DNA of 64,000 bases from Deltaproteobacteria bacterium (GTDB lineage Bacteria; Desulfobacterota; GWC2-55-46): contig JABTVA010000009.1 of assembly GCA_015075075.1 (NCBI GenBank), forward strand, positions 45,428-109,427, given 5' to 3'. Shown piece by piece: positions 45,873-55,835 of the stretch. The number at the start of each line of letters is the position of its first letter. The stretch's first letter is position 1. The notes beneath the pieces were generated by a model that saw only the letters and a list, made by a program, of their open reading frames with translations, did no database searches and was not told the DNA's origin. Made by a program: the position numbers and the translations under genes.

Positions 45873-45979
45873 GAAAAACCCTCCTTATATATCGGCGCGG
45901 CGCTAAATACCTTAAAACCCCTTTTCGATTTTCTTGCGGATGGCCCGGGGGAACGCATGAACTTCCGCCCCGAGCGCGG

Positions 45980-47965
45980 CTATCCTGCTGTTTTTTCAAC
46001 GAAAACTGGGAGATAGACCCTGAAAACGGCGCCTCCGGAGGGGTGGTTATTCACTTCTATCCTCCCGCCATGCTCCTTCAGTATGCTTTGTGAGATGGAA
46101 AGGCCCAGGCCGATATTATTTCCACCGCCCTTCTCCTTGGTCGTGAAAAACGGGTCAAAGACCTTGTCTTTAATTTCCCCGGGCACGCCAGGGCCCGTAT
46201 CCCTGAACTCGGCCAGCGAGTACGCCTTTCCGTCGGCCTCGAACCTCCTGGTGGATATGAATATGCTGCCCTTGCCGCCAATCGCGTCCCTCGCGTTCTT
46301 GAGTACGTTCAGCACTACCTCCATGACCTGCCCCTTGTTGCCGAACACCTTCGGGAGCGTCGGGTCGAAGTCCTCGATTATCTCTATGGACCTCGTCTTT
46401 ATCTCGGATATGAATATGGTGAGCGTAGCCCGTATGGCCTCGTTAAGGTACATGGGGGCGTAATCGGCCCTCGAAGGCCTTGAATAGGTGAGGACGTCCA
46501 TTATGATGTATTTGGAGCGCACGGCCGCGTCCCGTATCTTCTCAAGGAGGAAGTACTTCGGGTCGTCCTTCCCGGTCCGCTTCATGAGGACCTCGGTTAT
46601 GCTGAGTATCCCCGCAAGGGGGCTGTTGAGCTCGTGGGCAATGCCCGCGCCCATCTCGCCCAGGCTTATGAGCTTGGCGGACTGTATGAACTTCTGCTCC
46701 GAGCTCTTGAGCCTTGCGTATGCGTCCTTAAGCTCCTCGAGGGAGCGGTCGAGCTCCGAGGTGCGCCTGCGGACCGTCTCCTCAAGCTCAAGTACGTGCC
46801 GCTTGATAGTCTCCTCGAGTGATTTCCATTTCGATATGTCCCTCCATATCTCCTGTATGTACTGCCTTTCGTTCAGCTCGAGGAGAGATGCTGCGACCTC
46901 GACAGGCACAAGGGCGCCGTCCTTGCGCGTTACAAGGAGCTCTTTCAGGGGCCCCCTGCCCCCGTCGGCCCCGGCGCGATCGGACCCCAGGTAAAGCCGC
47001 AGGTCCCCGGGCTGGAAAAGGTCTTGGGGCGCCATGCCAAGGAGCTCCTCTTTCGAGTACCCTAAGAGCGCGGAGGCCGCGGGGTTCGCGTCCGTGTACT
47101 TCCCGGCCTCCAGGTCGCGGAGCACGATAGTATCAGCGGCGGTGTTCACGAGTTTCGAGTATTTCTCGCCCAGGTCCCTCAAATCGGCCGTCGCCTTGAT
47201 GAGGGTCCCGGCCATGCGGTCGAAGGCCTCGGCGACCTGCTCCATCTCGTCCCCGGTCTTCAAGCCCGACCTGAAGTCCAGCCTGCCGTTCGATATGGCT
47301 TCAGCCCCTTCCCTGAGCTTCGTAAGCGGGATGAGGAGGCGCCTTCTTACGAGCGCGAAGACGGCAAGCGTTCCGGTCAGGAATATCGCGGCGCTCCATA
47401 TCATGATGTCGTCCCTGTGCGATACTATCACCCGTTCATGGTCCCTGAGCGAGACGGAGACCGAGACCGCCCCTACTACGGTCCCGGCCTGCCAGTTGGC
47501 ATGGCAGGACACGCACTCGCCCGTTACCAGAACAGGCATCACATGCCGGGCCAGCCTGTGCCCCTCCGCGGATATGCCGATCCTATCCGAGGCGGTGCCG
47601 GCCAGGGCAAGCCTGTCGAGCTCGTCCAGAAGCTCCCCGTCCGCGTCCCTGCCGGGCCCTCCTTCCACGGCGCTACTGATTCCGTTTGCCGCATCGGTTG
47701 TTTGTATGACCCGTATCTCCTCGATGCCGGGAATGCGCCTGAACCTTTCGAGGACAGCGGCGTTTTCGTCATTTCCGCCGCCGAGCTTCATGGACGTGTG
47801 CAGCTGATCGAAAACGGCCGCGGATAACTTCCTGGCCTCTCCAGCCCCCATCTCCTCGATAAGGACGGAATGGGACCTTTTCTCCATGTGATGGAAGGCT
47901 GAAATTCCGGCGAGAAGAATGCCGCCGATGTAAAATATGAACCGCCTTGAAAGACTGATGCGCAT
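45980..47965 (-). CDS. Sensor histidine kinase with periplasmic haem c motif
   Basis: The 661-residue kinase is counted from ATG 47965; the upstream GTG at 48031 falls in a repeat. A membrane helix at residues 8-25 precedes a periplasmic sensor of about 145 residues containing GECVSCHANWQ, a single CXXCH haem-attachment motif. Then come a second membrane helix, HAMP, PAS, HisKA (GEMGAGIAHELNSPLAGILS) and HATPase (DTGPGVPGEIKD, GLGLSISQS). Haem-bearing sensors of this layout respond to redox or gases. It is paired with the receiver at 45498. Confidence 0.87.
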   Translation of the reverse strand: MRISLSRRFIFYIGGILLAGISAFHHMEKRSHSVLIEEMGAGEARKLSAAVFDQLHTSMKLGGGNDENAAVLERFRRIPGIEEIRVIQTTDAANGISSAVEGGPGRDADGELLDELDRLALAGTASDRIGISAEGHRLARHVMPVLVTGECVSCHANWQAGTVVGAVSVSVSLRDHERVIVSHRDDIMIWSAAIFLTGTLAVFALVRRRLLIPLTKLREGAEAISNGRLDFRSGLKTGDEMEQVAEAFDRMAGTLIKATADLRDLGEKYSKLVNTAADTIVLRDLEAGKYTDANPAASALLGYSKEELLGMAPQDLFQPGDLRLYLGSDRAGADGGRGPLKELLVTRKDGALVPVEVAASLLELNERQYIQEIWRDISKWKSLEETIKRHVLELEETVRRRTSELDRSLEELKDAYARLKSSEQKFIQSAKLISLGEMGAGIAHELNSPLAGILSITEVLMKRTGKDDPKYFLLEKIRDAAVRSKYIIMDVLTYSRPSRADYAPMYLNEAIRATLTIFISEIKTRSIEIIEDFDPTLPKVFGNKGQVMEVVLNVLKNARDAIGGKGSIFISTRRFEADGKAYSLAEFRDTGPGVPGEIKDKVFDPFFTTKEKGGGNNIGLGLSISQSILKEHGGRIEVNNHPSGGAVFRVYLPVFVEKTAG

Positions 47966-47995
47966 AGGATAGTAGCCGGTCCGTTCAGACGCTCT

Positions 47996-48150
47996 ATCAG
48001 GGTGCTGAAAAAACCCTGATATGCAATCCACGTATGGATTGCAAAATTGCGAAAACTACCCAAGTCGAGCGATTTGCGAGGCTTGTTCGTATTCATTCCG
48101 GCCAGGGCGTGGTTGAAAAAATCCAGGAAGACTTTTTCAACATCCTGATA
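47996..48150. repeat. Divergent family B-like element, copy B4
   Basis: About 155 bp with inverted ends TATCAGGGTGCTGAAAAA and TTTTTCAACATCCTGATA. The ends resemble family B termini but the middle differs (ATGCAATCCacgtatGGATTGCA hairpin and a CGAGCGATTTGCGAGG segment). It lies between the sensor kinase and pgsA. The remaining 108 bp to the pgsA stop shows nothing recognisable. Confidence 0.55.
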
Positions 48151-48258
48151 GTGGCCGCTGCGTCTTCTTTTTTTTGAAAGCCAGGGATAAAGCGGGGGCG
48201 ATGGGATAAGCGTGGATGACTTCGTCTGTGGAAATTCTATCGGCCTCGGGGCCGCTTG

Positions 48259-48828
48259 TCAATTTCCGGCTGAGCGACCGGACCTGAAGAAAGCCATGAA
48301 GTAATCGACACCCGACCACATCGTGAGTACGAAGGCTATGACAAGCAGGCCCGAGCCGGCGAGGTGGAGGTCCAATCCGAAATAGGGATAATGGATGATG
48401 AGCGGGACGAGGGCGACTATCTGCGACATGGTCTTCCATTTCCCGAGACGGCTCGCCGCGATCACCACGCCGGAATCGGCGGCGACCGCCCGGAGGCCGG
48501 TTACCGCCATCTCCCGCCCTATCATGAGCGCGACGACCCAGGCCGGGACCCTGCCGAGCGGTATGAGCATTATAAATGCGGTCGTTATGAGGAGCTTGTC
48601 CGCAAGCGGGTCCAGGAACTTGCCGAGCGAGGTTATTATGCCCCGTTTCCGGGCAAGATACCCGTCCAGCCAGTCGGTGAGGCAGACGAGAGCGAAAAAG
48701 GCCGCTGCCGCGAGGCTCATACCCTTTCCGGGGGAAAGGAGCATCAGGACAAGGACCGGGGCCGCCGCGATCCTCACGAGAGATATGCTGTTCGGTAGGT
48801 TCAAGCCGCCATGCCGCTCCGCGCCCAT
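48259..48828 (-). CDS. pgsA: CDP-diacylglycerol-glycerol-3-phosphate phosphatidyltransferase
   Basis: The 189-residue membrane enzyme makes phosphatidylglycerophosphate. The CDP-alcohol phosphotransferase motif is visible as DWLDGYLARKRGIITSLGKF followed by LDPLADK. About six helices and normal length; the PNSISLVRI start is typical of PgsA. It lies 12 bp after the lytic transglycosylase gene. Confidence 0.93.
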   Translation of the reverse strand: MGAERHGGLNLPNSISLVRIAAAPVLVLMLLSPGKGMSLAAAAFFALVCLTDWLDGYLARKRGIITSLGKFLDPLADKLLITTAFIMLIPLGRVPAWVVALMIGREMAVTGLRAVAADSGVVIAASRLGKWKTMSQIVALVPLIIHYPYFGLDLHLAGSGLLVIAFVLTMWSGVDYFMAFFRSGRSAGN

Positions 48829-48840
48829 AACGAGACCCGC

Positions 48841-49443
48841 CTACCGCGACCCGGAACTGTAGAGGTCATGGTAATGGAGCACCCTTTTGACATAGGTCTG
48901 GGTCTCCGAGTAAGGCGGTATCGCGCCGTACTTAAGGACCGCGTTCTCGCCCGCGTTGTACGCGGCGACAGCGAGCGGCACCTGCCACTTGAACATCTGA
49001 AGGAGCTTCGAAAGGTACTTTATCCCGCCCTCGATGTTCTCGACCGGGTCGTGTATGTTCCTTACCCCCATCCGAGACGCGGTTGCCGGCATAAGCTGCA
49101 TGAGGCCGGTCGCCCCTTTTTTCGAGACCGCGGCCGGGTCGAAGTCGGATTCGGCCTTTACTATGGCCTTTACGAGCATCGGGTCCACTCCGTACTTCAC
49201 GGCAGCGCTCTTTATCATCTCCTCGAACCTGCCCTCGGAGAGGTTCTTGAACGCCGGGTTGGAGGGCGAGAGCACTGACGGTACCCTCTCCTTCATCATC
49301 CATTTATACTTGGCCGTGGTCGGCACGTTGGTGATGTGGACGACCCCGTTCTCGTCCGTGTACTGATAAAAATCAGCCAGCGCCGCAACAGGCGAGCCGA
49401 GGGCCAGGACGGCCGACAGGATGACGATAAGTCGTAGCTTCAT
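48841..49443 (-). CDS. Lytic transglycosylase (SLT) with DUF4124 N-terminus
   Basis: The 200-residue exported enzyme has a signal peptide (LRLIVILSAVLALGSPVAAL), a DUF4124-like strand (FYQYTDENGVVHITNVPTTA) and an SLT domain: KAIVKAESDFDPAAVSKKGA with the catalytic Glu, then GLMQLMPATASRMGV, IEGGIKYLSKLL and AYNAGENAV. It cleaves peptidoglycan glycan strands. Confidence 0.92.
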   Translation of the reverse strand: MKLRLIVILSAVLALGSPVAALADFYQYTDENGVVHITNVPTTAKYKWMMKERVPSVLSPSNPAFKNLSEGRFEEMIKSAAVKYGVDPMLVKAIVKAESDFDPAAVSKKGATGLMQLMPATASRMGVRNIHDPVENIEGGIKYLSKLLQMFKWQVPLAVAAYNAGENAVLKYGAIPPYSETQTYVKRVLHYHDLYSSGSR

Positions 49444-49528
49444 AAAATCTTGTCTTTCTGATACCGGCGCATGAATACGCGCCCGGACCAGCGTTACGCT
49501 CGCCGGAAGCGGGTATATTCCGCCCTGA

Positions 49529-49556
49529 ACAGTCTACAATGCGGGTCTTAAAGGGC
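49529..49556 (-). promoter_or_regulatory. Possible promoter for the lytic transglycosylase gene
   Basis: Minus-strand TTGCCC and TAGACT are 16 bp apart, about 85 bases before the gene start, in the 357 bp divergent gap 49444-49800. The same gap holds the nadB-facing promoter and repeat A5. Confidence 0.3.
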
Positions 49557-49594
49557 AAGATTTTTTTATAACGGCCGGCCTCTCTCATTTGAAT

Positions 49595-49623
49595 TTGACA
49601 AAAAACCGGTCTTGCCTTAATCT
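49595..49623 (+). promoter_or_regulatory. Sigma70-type promoter facing nadB
   Basis: TTGACA (49595-49600) and TAATCT (49618-49623) are 17 bp apart on the + strand. Repeat A5 begins about 100 bases downstream, between this promoter and the nadB reading frame. Confidence 0.6.
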
Positions 49624-49726
49624 GGAACTCATCTCTGTATGAATATCGCTGGAAGGCGCGGAAAGGTTTAATGATTTTTGCGATCGGCAATGGGTCCGCT
49701 GCCTCCCCAGGCACGGTATTACTTAT

Positions 49727-49860
49727 GCAACCTCTAAAAATTCCAGATTTTCACGCAATCAGGAAGGCCGGGAATAAAAGCGGAGCATATATGACAATAT
49801 GTGAGCATTTTTATTCCCGGACTGACACAGAGTCCGGGAAAGATCAATTTTAAGGTTGCT
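49727..49860. repeat. Family A palindromic repeat, copy A5
   Basis: About 134 bp with ends GCAACCTCTAAAAATTC and ATCAATTTTAAGGTTGC, and inner pair GGCCGGGAATAAAA / TTTTTATTCCCGG around GCGGAGCATATATG and ATATGTGAGCA. It overlaps the 5' end of the nadB reading frame. Confidence 0.88.
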
Positions 49861-51465
49861 CAAGGAGCGCTTTTTGGGCTCGAATCCGATTTTCTGGTCA
49901 TAGGCACAGGCATCGCCGGCCTTGCGTTCGCACTTAAGGCGGCCGAGGCCGGGAGCGTTGCCCTCGTAACGAAAAGGGACATGAGCGAGTCGGCCACCTA
50001 CTATGCCCAGGGCGGGATAGCCTCGGTCCTGAGCGCCGAGGACACCTTTGACGCGCACATAAAAGACACGCAGGACGCCGGGGCCGGGCTCTGCAAGAGC
50101 GAAATAGTCGAGATGGTCGTGAGGGACGGCCCGGCAAGGATACAGGAGCTCATACAGCTCGGCGTAAAGTTCTCGAGCAGGAAGGGGAACGGGAGCGAGC
50201 TGGACCTCGGGAAAGAAGGCGGCCACTCGAAGAGGAGGATAGTCCACGCCGAGGACCTGACGGGCAAGGCCGTCGAGGAGGCCCTTGTCTCTGCCGTAAG
50301 GTCCCACCCGCGGATCTCTGTTCACGAGAACCACATCGCGATAGACCTCATCTGCCATACTAAGTTCGTGGGCCCTGCCCCCGAAGAGACGGTCTGGGGC
50401 GCTTACGTCCTCGACAAGGACACCGGCGAAATAGGGACTTTTCTCGCAGGCGCGACGATACTCGCGACCGGCGGGGCCGGGAAGGTCTACCTCTATACGA
50501 GCAACCCTGATGTAGCCACAGGCGACGGAATAGCGATGGGCTACAGGGCCGGGGCCGAGATAGCGAATATGGAGTTCGTCCAGTTCCACCCGACCTGCCT
50601 CTACCACCCGAGGGCCAAGAGCTTCCTCATATCCGAGGCGGTCCGCGGCGAGGGCGGCATACTCCTTCTCAAGGACGGGACCCCGTTCATGAAGAAGCAC
50701 CACCCGATGGCCGACCTTGCCCCCAGGGACATAGTCGCCAGGGCCATAGACTACGAGCTTAAAAAGAGCGGCGACGACTGCGTCTACCTCGACATAAGCT
50801 TCAAGCAGCCGGAGTTCGTAAAGGAACGCTTCCCGAACATATACAGGAAGTGCCTCGAATTCGGCTTCGATATGACCAGGGAGCCGCTGCCGGTCGTCCC
50901 GGCGGCCCATTACACCTGCGGCGGGGTAAGGACCGACAGCTTCGGGAGGAGCAGCATAAAAAGGCTCTACGCCATAGGCGAGGCCGCCTGCACGGGCCTT
51001 CACGGGGCCAACCGACTGGCCTCCAACTCGCTCCTCGAGGCCCTGGTCTTCGCGCACAGGGCCGCGGACGACGCGCGGAAACTCGTAATGACCGAGCGCA
51101 AAAACCTGCCCTCCATACCGCGCTGGCAGACCGGCGAGGCAGTCGTGAGCGAAGAGGCGGTCGTAATAACCCAGAACTGGGACGAGATACGGCGGTTCAT
51201 GTGGAACTATGTGGGCATAGTACGCTCCGACAGGCGCCTTGAGAGGGCCGAGAGGAGGATAGGGCTCCTTAAGAACGAGATAAACCAGTACTACTGGGAT
51301 TTCACCATCACCAGCAACCTTGTGGAGCTCAGGAACATCGCAACGGTTGCGGAGCTCATCATAAAATCCGCCCTCATGAGAAAGGAATCCAGGGGCCTCC
51401 ACTACAACCTCGACCACCCCGAGAGGGATGAAAAATTCCTTCACGACACCGTCCTGAGAATCTGA
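49801..51465 (+). CDS. nadB: L-aspartate oxidase NadB
   Basis: The 554-residue flavoprotein oxidises L-aspartate to iminoaspartate, the first step of de novo NAD synthesis. The FAD dinucleotide fold is DFLVIGTGIAGLAFALKAAE. SESATYYAQGGIAS, the catalytic-region EFVQFHPTCLYHP and ACTGLHGANRLASNSLLEAL are present. The frame opens at a GTG inside repeat A5, so about the first 20 residues are repeat-encoded. No in-frame start or ribosome binding site exists between the repeat and the FAD motif (AAGGAG at 49862 has no start after it), so the native start appears lost. Confidence 0.9.
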   Translation: MSIFIPGLTQSPGKINFKVAQGALFGLESDFLVIGTGIAGLAFALKAAEAGSVALVTKRDMSESATYYAQGGIASVLSAEDTFDAHIKDTQDAGAGLCKSEIVEMVVRDGPARIQELIQLGVKFSSRKGNGSELDLGKEGGHSKRRIVHAEDLTGKAVEEALVSAVRSHPRISVHENHIAIDLICHTKFVGPAPEETVWGAYVLDKDTGEIGTFLAGATILATGGAGKVYLYTSNPDVATGDGIAMGYRAGAEIANMEFVQFHPTCLYHPRAKSFLISEAVRGEGGILLLKDGTPFMKKHHPMADLAPRDIVARAIDYELKKSGDDCVYLDISFKQPEFVKERFPNIYRKCLEFGFDMTREPLPVVPAAHYTCGGVRTDSFGRSSIKRLYAIGEAACTGLHGANRLASNSLLEALVFAHRAADDARKLVMTERKNLPSIPRWQTGEAVVSEEAVVITQNWDEIRRFMWNYVGIVRSDRRLERAERRIGLLKNEINQYYWDFTITSNLVELRNIATVAELIIKSALMRKESRGLHYNLDHPERDEKFLHDTVLRI

Positions 51466-51558
51466 AATATCAGCGTTTTCGATTAATCGTATTAAACGGA
51501 CGCCCCTCCATCAAACCGGCTTAAAAACTGCTATCCTCAGAAAAAGGGGGTGCGGCTG

Positions 51559-53568
51559 ATGCACGAACACGTCCATGCCGGGCCAGGAAAGAAGATGCCG
51601 CCGCCGGAGCGGGCTGGCAGGGAGAGCCATGCCGGGATGACCGCGGATTACCGGAGGCGATTCATCGTCTGCACCGTCCTCACCGTCCCGGTCCTCATGC
51701 TCTCTCCCATGCTCCAGGAGTGGACAGGGCTTGTCTTCAGGTTCCCGGGCGATGCAATTCTCCTCCTCGCCTTTTCGACCGCGATATACGTCTACGGCGG
51801 CTATCCTTTCATAAGGTCAAGCGTTGAGGAACTACGGGCCAGAAACCCCGGCATGATGACCCTTATCGCGCTCGCGATAACCGTCGCCTTTCTCTACAGC
51901 GCCGCCGTGGCGTTCGGCTTCGAGGGAAAGGCGCTCTTCTGGGAGCTGGCCACCCTCGTGGATATCATGCTCCTCGGCCACTGGATACAGATGAGATCGC
52001 TCATGGGGGCATCAAGCGCGCTTGACGCGCTCGCGCGACTCATGCCTTCGGTCGCCCACAGGATAGGCGCTGACGGGAGCGTAGAGGACTCTCCTGTAGA
52101 GGCGCTCGCGCCCGGCGACCGGGTGATGGTCAGGCCCGGGGAAAAGGTCCCGGTGGACGGGACAATAACCGATGGGGAGAGCTCAATCGATGAATCCATG
52201 CTGACCGGCGAATCAATGCCGGTCGAAAAGGCCCCGGGCGACGGTGTCATAGGCGGCTCCATAAACGCCGAGGGCTCGCTTACCGTAATCGTCGACAAGA
52301 GCGGGGACGAGTCGTATCTCTCAAGTATAATGGGGCTCGTAAGGGCGGCTGAGGAGAGCAGATCGAGGAGCCAGGACCTGGCGAACAGGGCCGCCAGATG
52401 GCTCACCTTTATAGCCATAGGCGGAGGCGCCGCCACCTTCCTTGCATGGAGGGTCGCATTCGGCCAGGAGTCCGCGTTCGCCATAGAGCGCATGGTGACG
52501 GTCATGGTCATATCCTGCCCGCACGCGCTCGGTCTTGCCGTGCCGCTCGTCGTGGCGGTGTCGACCGCTCTCTCCGCCGGAAAGGGGCTCCTCATCCGCG
52601 ACCGCGTCTCTTTCGAAGAGGCAAGGGGCATACGGGCGATGATATTCGACAAGACCGGCACCCTTACCGAAGGCAGGTTCGGAGTGACCGACTCCGTGGC
52701 CTTCGGCGGCGGCGACGAAAAAGAAGCGCTCCTCCTCGCCGCCTCAATCGAGGCAAACTCCTCGCACCCGATAGCAAGCGCCATAGCCGGATCCATAGAG
52801 GGACGGCTGCCTGTCGAAGGCTTCAGGTCGCTTCCGGGAAGGGGCGCCGAGGGGAAGGTACGGGGCCGCGACGTAAAGGTCGTAAGCCCGGGCTACATGA
52901 GGGAGAACGGCATAGCATTCGACCGGGATGCATACGAGAGGCTTACGGGCGAGGGAAAGACGGTCGTATTCGTGGTCTCGGAAGGGAAAGCGGTCGGGGC
53001 CATTGCGCTCGCAGACAGGATACGGCCCGAGTCGATGGAGGCAGTAAGGCGGCTTAAGGAGATGGGGATCACGCCAATGATGGTGACCGGGGACAACAGG
53101 AACGCGGCCGGGGCGGTCGCCAGGGAGCTCGGCATCGAGGAGTATTTTTCGGAAGTCCTGCCTGATAAGAAGGCGGAAAAGGTCAGGGAGGTGCGGGCAA
53201 GGGGGCTTAAGGTGGCCTTCGTAGGAGACGGGGTAAACGACGCTCCCGCCCTCGCAGAGGCCGACGCTGGCATCGCGATAGGCGCAGGGACCGACGTGGC
53301 CGTAGAGACCGCGGGCATAATCCTCGTAAGGAGCAACCCCGTCGACGCGGTCTCGATTATCGGCCTCGCCAGGGCGACACACAGGAAGATGGCCGAGAAC
53401 CTTGCCTGGGCGACCGGCTATAACGTCTTCGCGATACCGCTCGCCGCGGGGGTGCTCTACGGATACGGGATACTCCCCGGGCCTGCCTTCGGCGCCATAC
53501 TCATGTCTCTTAGCACCGTCATAGTCGCGATAAACGCAAGGCGGCTCAAGGCGCCGGAGGCCGGCTGA
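51559..53568 (+). CDS. copB: CopB-like copper-translocating P-type ATPase
   Basis: The 669-residue pump starts at ATG 51559 after a G-rich ribosome binding site. A short His-rich N-terminus ([10 protein letters not shown]..) replaces Cys-type metal domains. It has about eight helices, the TGES actuator motif, the intramembrane CPH motif ([19 protein letters not shown]), [15 protein letters not shown] and [13 protein letters not shown] instead of CPC marks the CopB subgroup, which exports Cu (or Ag) ions. It follows nadB by 93 bp and converges on the kinase gene. Confidence 0.92.
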   Translation: MHEHVHAGPGKKMPPPERAGRESHAGMTADYRRRFIVCTVLTVPVLMLSPMLQEWTGLVFRFPGDAILLLAFSTAIYVYGGYPFIRSSVEELRARNPGMMTLIALAITVAFLYSAAVAFGFEGKALFWELATLVDIMLLGHWIQMRSLMGASSALDALARLMPSVAHRIGADGSVEDSPVEALAPGDRVMVRPGEKVPVDGTITDGESSIDESMLTGESMPVEKAPGDGVIGGSINAEGSLTVIVDKSGDESYLSSIMGLVRAAEESRSRSQDLANRAARWLTFIAIGGGAATFLAWRVAFGQESAFAIERMVTVMVISCPHALGLAVPLVVAVSTALSAGKGLLIRDRVSFEEARGIRAMIFDKTGTLTEGRFGVTDSVAFGGGDEKEALLLAASIEANSSHPIASAIAGSIEGRLPVEGFRSLPGRGAEGKVRGRDVKVVSPGYMRENGIAFDRDAYERLTGEGKTVVFVVSEGKAVGAIALADRIRPESMEAVRRLKEMGITPMMVTGDNRNAAGAVARELGIEEYFSEVLPDKKAEKVREVRARGLKVAFVGDGVNDAPALAEADAGIAIGAGTDVAVETAGIILVRSNPVDAVSIIGLARATHRKMAENLAWATGYNVFAIPLAAGVLYGYGILPGPAFGAILMSLSTVIVAINARRLKAPEAG

Positions 53569-53580
53569 CGCCTTTGCACG

Positions 53581-54641
53581 CTATCTTGCCGGATGGAGCC
53601 TTATCGTTACTGTCGTACCCTTCCCCTTTTCGCTCTCGACATCTATTTCTCCGCCGTGGTCCTGGACGATGCGGTAGGTGATTGTAAGGCCGAGCCCGGC
53701 GCCCTCGAACTTGGTCGACTGGAACGGGTTGAATATCTTCCTTATCTCCTCCCTGGTCATGCCCACGCCCGTGTCGGTCACGCGTATCGCGATGGCGTTG
53801 TCCGGGGCCGGGGCCGTCTCGACGGTTATCGCCCCCTCCCCCTCTATGGCCTCGACCGAGTTCTGGAGGACGTTGAATATGGCTGTCTTCATGTTGCCGT
53901 GGTCGTAACTAACGGGCGGAGGGTCTGGCATGAGCCTGACCTTGACGTCTATCTTCCTCCCCAGCCCATCGATATACTCCTTTATTTCCCTTGCCGTGTC
54001 CTCGACCACCCTGTTTATATCGCCCCTTACGAGGGTCGAGACCAGTATCCTCTTGTACTCGTCTATCCTCCCGAGCATGCGCTCGAGCCGCTCGACCGAC
54101 CTGATTATCCACTGGGCGTATTCCCTGTGCTGAGGGTCTGTCTCGTGCTCGTAGAGCCGCCTCGCTATGCCGCCGATGGCCGTAAGGGGGTTCCTTATCT
54201 CGTGGGCTATGCCGTCTACCATCTCGCCGAGGGCCGCGACCTTTTCGGTGTCCCTGAGCTTGGTCTGGAGGGCCCTCATCCTGAGGAGCGATTTCACCCT
54301 GGCCGCCACCTCCTGGAGGCTGTAGGGCTTGTTTATGTAGTCCTCGGCGCCGACCTCGAAACCGAGCACCTTGTCCTCGACCTCGGCCCTGCCGGTGAGC
54401 ATGATGACCGGGATGTACCTCGTCTCCTCCCTCGACTTCAAGTGCCTTAGAGTCTCGTACCCGTCCATCTGGGGCATCATGACGTCCATTATGACGAGGT
54501 CGGGGTGAAAGGTGGTCACCTTCTTGAGCGCCTCAGGCCCGTTGCCAGCGGTCTCGATCTCGCAGCCCTCCGTTCGAGCTTGGCCGAAAGGGAGCGCGAG
54601 TTCCTCTCGTCGTCGTCCACGGCAAGCACGCGGGGCTTCAT
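53581..54641 (-). CDS. Response regulator-histidine kinase fusion (frameshifted)
   Basis: An N-terminal receiver is fused to a soluble HisKA-HATPase kinase. It starts MKPRVLAVDDDERNSRSL at 54641, where ATG overlaps the upstream TGA as ATGA. The frame breaks near 54568-54580 and resumes at EIETAGNGPEAL..LVIMDVMMPQMDG. The kinase part has DGIAHEIRNPLTAIGGI, DTGVGMTREEI and GAGLGLTI. With no membrane part it is a cytoplasmic relay protein. It is the last gene of the envelope cluster and is coupled to a TPR lipoprotein gene. Confidence 0.82.
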
Positions 54642-55549
54642 CTATCCCGCCTGCCGCCTTCCATTTTCTTCAAAATATCCTCCTTGACTCCCGAGTAATA
54701 TAAGGCCTTGTCGTCCTGGCCGAGCGCGCGAAGCGCCTCAATAAGGCTTTCGAGCCCATTTAGCGCGCCTTCTTCCGAGCCTGTCTCCTTATAAGCGGCA
54801 TATGAGCGCTCAAAGAGGAAGACCGCCTCCTCCTGCCTTCCCTTTTCGAGGTTTATCTCGGCCATCTTGCCGAGGCCGTATCCCACGTTCTCCATGTCGC
54901 CGGATTCCCTGTCCAGCCTGTAGGCCTCCATGAAGTACGTGAGCGCGTCCGGGCTTTTCGCGGCCATTGCCGCTGACCCGAGCGCCCTGTATGATTCCGC
55001 AAGGCCGGCCTTGTCGCCCGAGCGCCGGTTCGCATCGAGAGCGGACATGAGGACCCTGGAGGCTTCCGCGTGCTTGCCGATCTCCATGAGCGCAAGCCCC
55101 CTCAAATTAAGCCGGGCGCCCGACCCCTGCCCTGCCCCGGACTCTTTACCGGCCTTATCCAGCACCTTCAGCGCCTTTTCGGGCTTGCCGGAAAGAAGCC
55201 AGGCCTCGGCCTGCAGGTCATAAGCAGCTGAGAGTCCCGTCTCATCCTTGAGCTTCTTCCCGAGCCTTGCGGCCTGCCTGGCCGTTTTTTCGGCCTCTAC
55301 GTACCTTCCGGCTGAGACGAGGGCCTTGCCCATATCCAGGAGCGCGGACAATTCGCCTTGCCTGTCGCCCTCATTCCTCTTCTCATCCAGGGTTTTCCGA
55401 AGGCCGTCTATTGCGTCCGAATCGCCGCCGGTCAGGGCCGGGCCCGGGGTTGCCATATCCCCCGTCCCCGGCGCCTTGAGGGCGCATCCCTGAATCGAAA
55501 AAGAGAACAGGGAAAGCAGCAATACTAAGCTGAGAAGGCCGGTCCTCAT
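54638..55549 (-). CDS. TPR-repeat lipoprotein
   Basis: The 303-residue protein has a lipoprotein signal (RTGLLSLVLLLSLFSFSIQG then C). From about residue 55 it is alpha-helical with six or more TPR-like units (GELSALLDMGKALVSAGRYV, YDLQAEAWLLSGKPEKAL, RLNLRGLALMEIGKHAEA). Probably a periplasmic scaffold. The gene is coupled to the downstream regulator-kinase through ATGA, suggesting the kinase monitors the same system. Confidence 0.8.
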   Translation of the reverse strand: MRTGLLSLVLLLSLFSFSIQGCALKAPGTGDMATPGPALTGGDSDAIDGLRKTLDEKRNEGDRQGELSALLDMGKALVSAGRYVEAEKTARQAARLGKKLKDETGLSAAYDLQAEAWLLSGKPEKALKVLDKAGKESGAGQGSGARLNLRGLALMEIGKHAEASRVLMSALDANRRSGDKAGLAESYRALGSAAMAAKSPDALTYFMEAYRLDRESGDMENVGYGLGKMAEINLEKGRQEEAVFLFERSYAAYKETGSEEGALNGLESLIEALRALGQDDKALYYSGVKEDILKKMEGGRRDR

Positions 55550-55835
55550 CCCATCCTTAAAACGAGCTCTCGTACTTCATTATCCATTTTCGCCATAAGC
55601 GCTTGATTTGTAAAGCCCCCGGGCAATACTTACACCCATTATGGCCTGCAGTCAAGAGGGTTTTTCGGATGGTAACGGCGTAAGTACCCGTTTTTCCGAG
55701 TACTCGTAACGACTTGCCGCGAGCAGTACCTTGCAGGAAGAGCGGGCTTCAACCCCCTCCCGCTGAAGGGAAGGGGCCTCAGCAAACTGGAAGCGAATAA
55801 GACCGGGTGGAATCAGAGCGAAGCAATGGCCCTGT

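Noticed and set aside
49671..49853. Small + strand open frame starting MIFAIGNGSAASPG before nadB
   Set aside because: It has a fair ribosome binding site but runs through repeat A5 out of frame with nadB. At most it is a leader peptide created by the repeat.
49759..51444. 561-codon minus-strand open frame opposite nadB
   Set aside because: It mirrors the nadB coding frame, has no recognisable domain, and is rich in Gly, Val, Tyr and Leu, as antisense frames here are.
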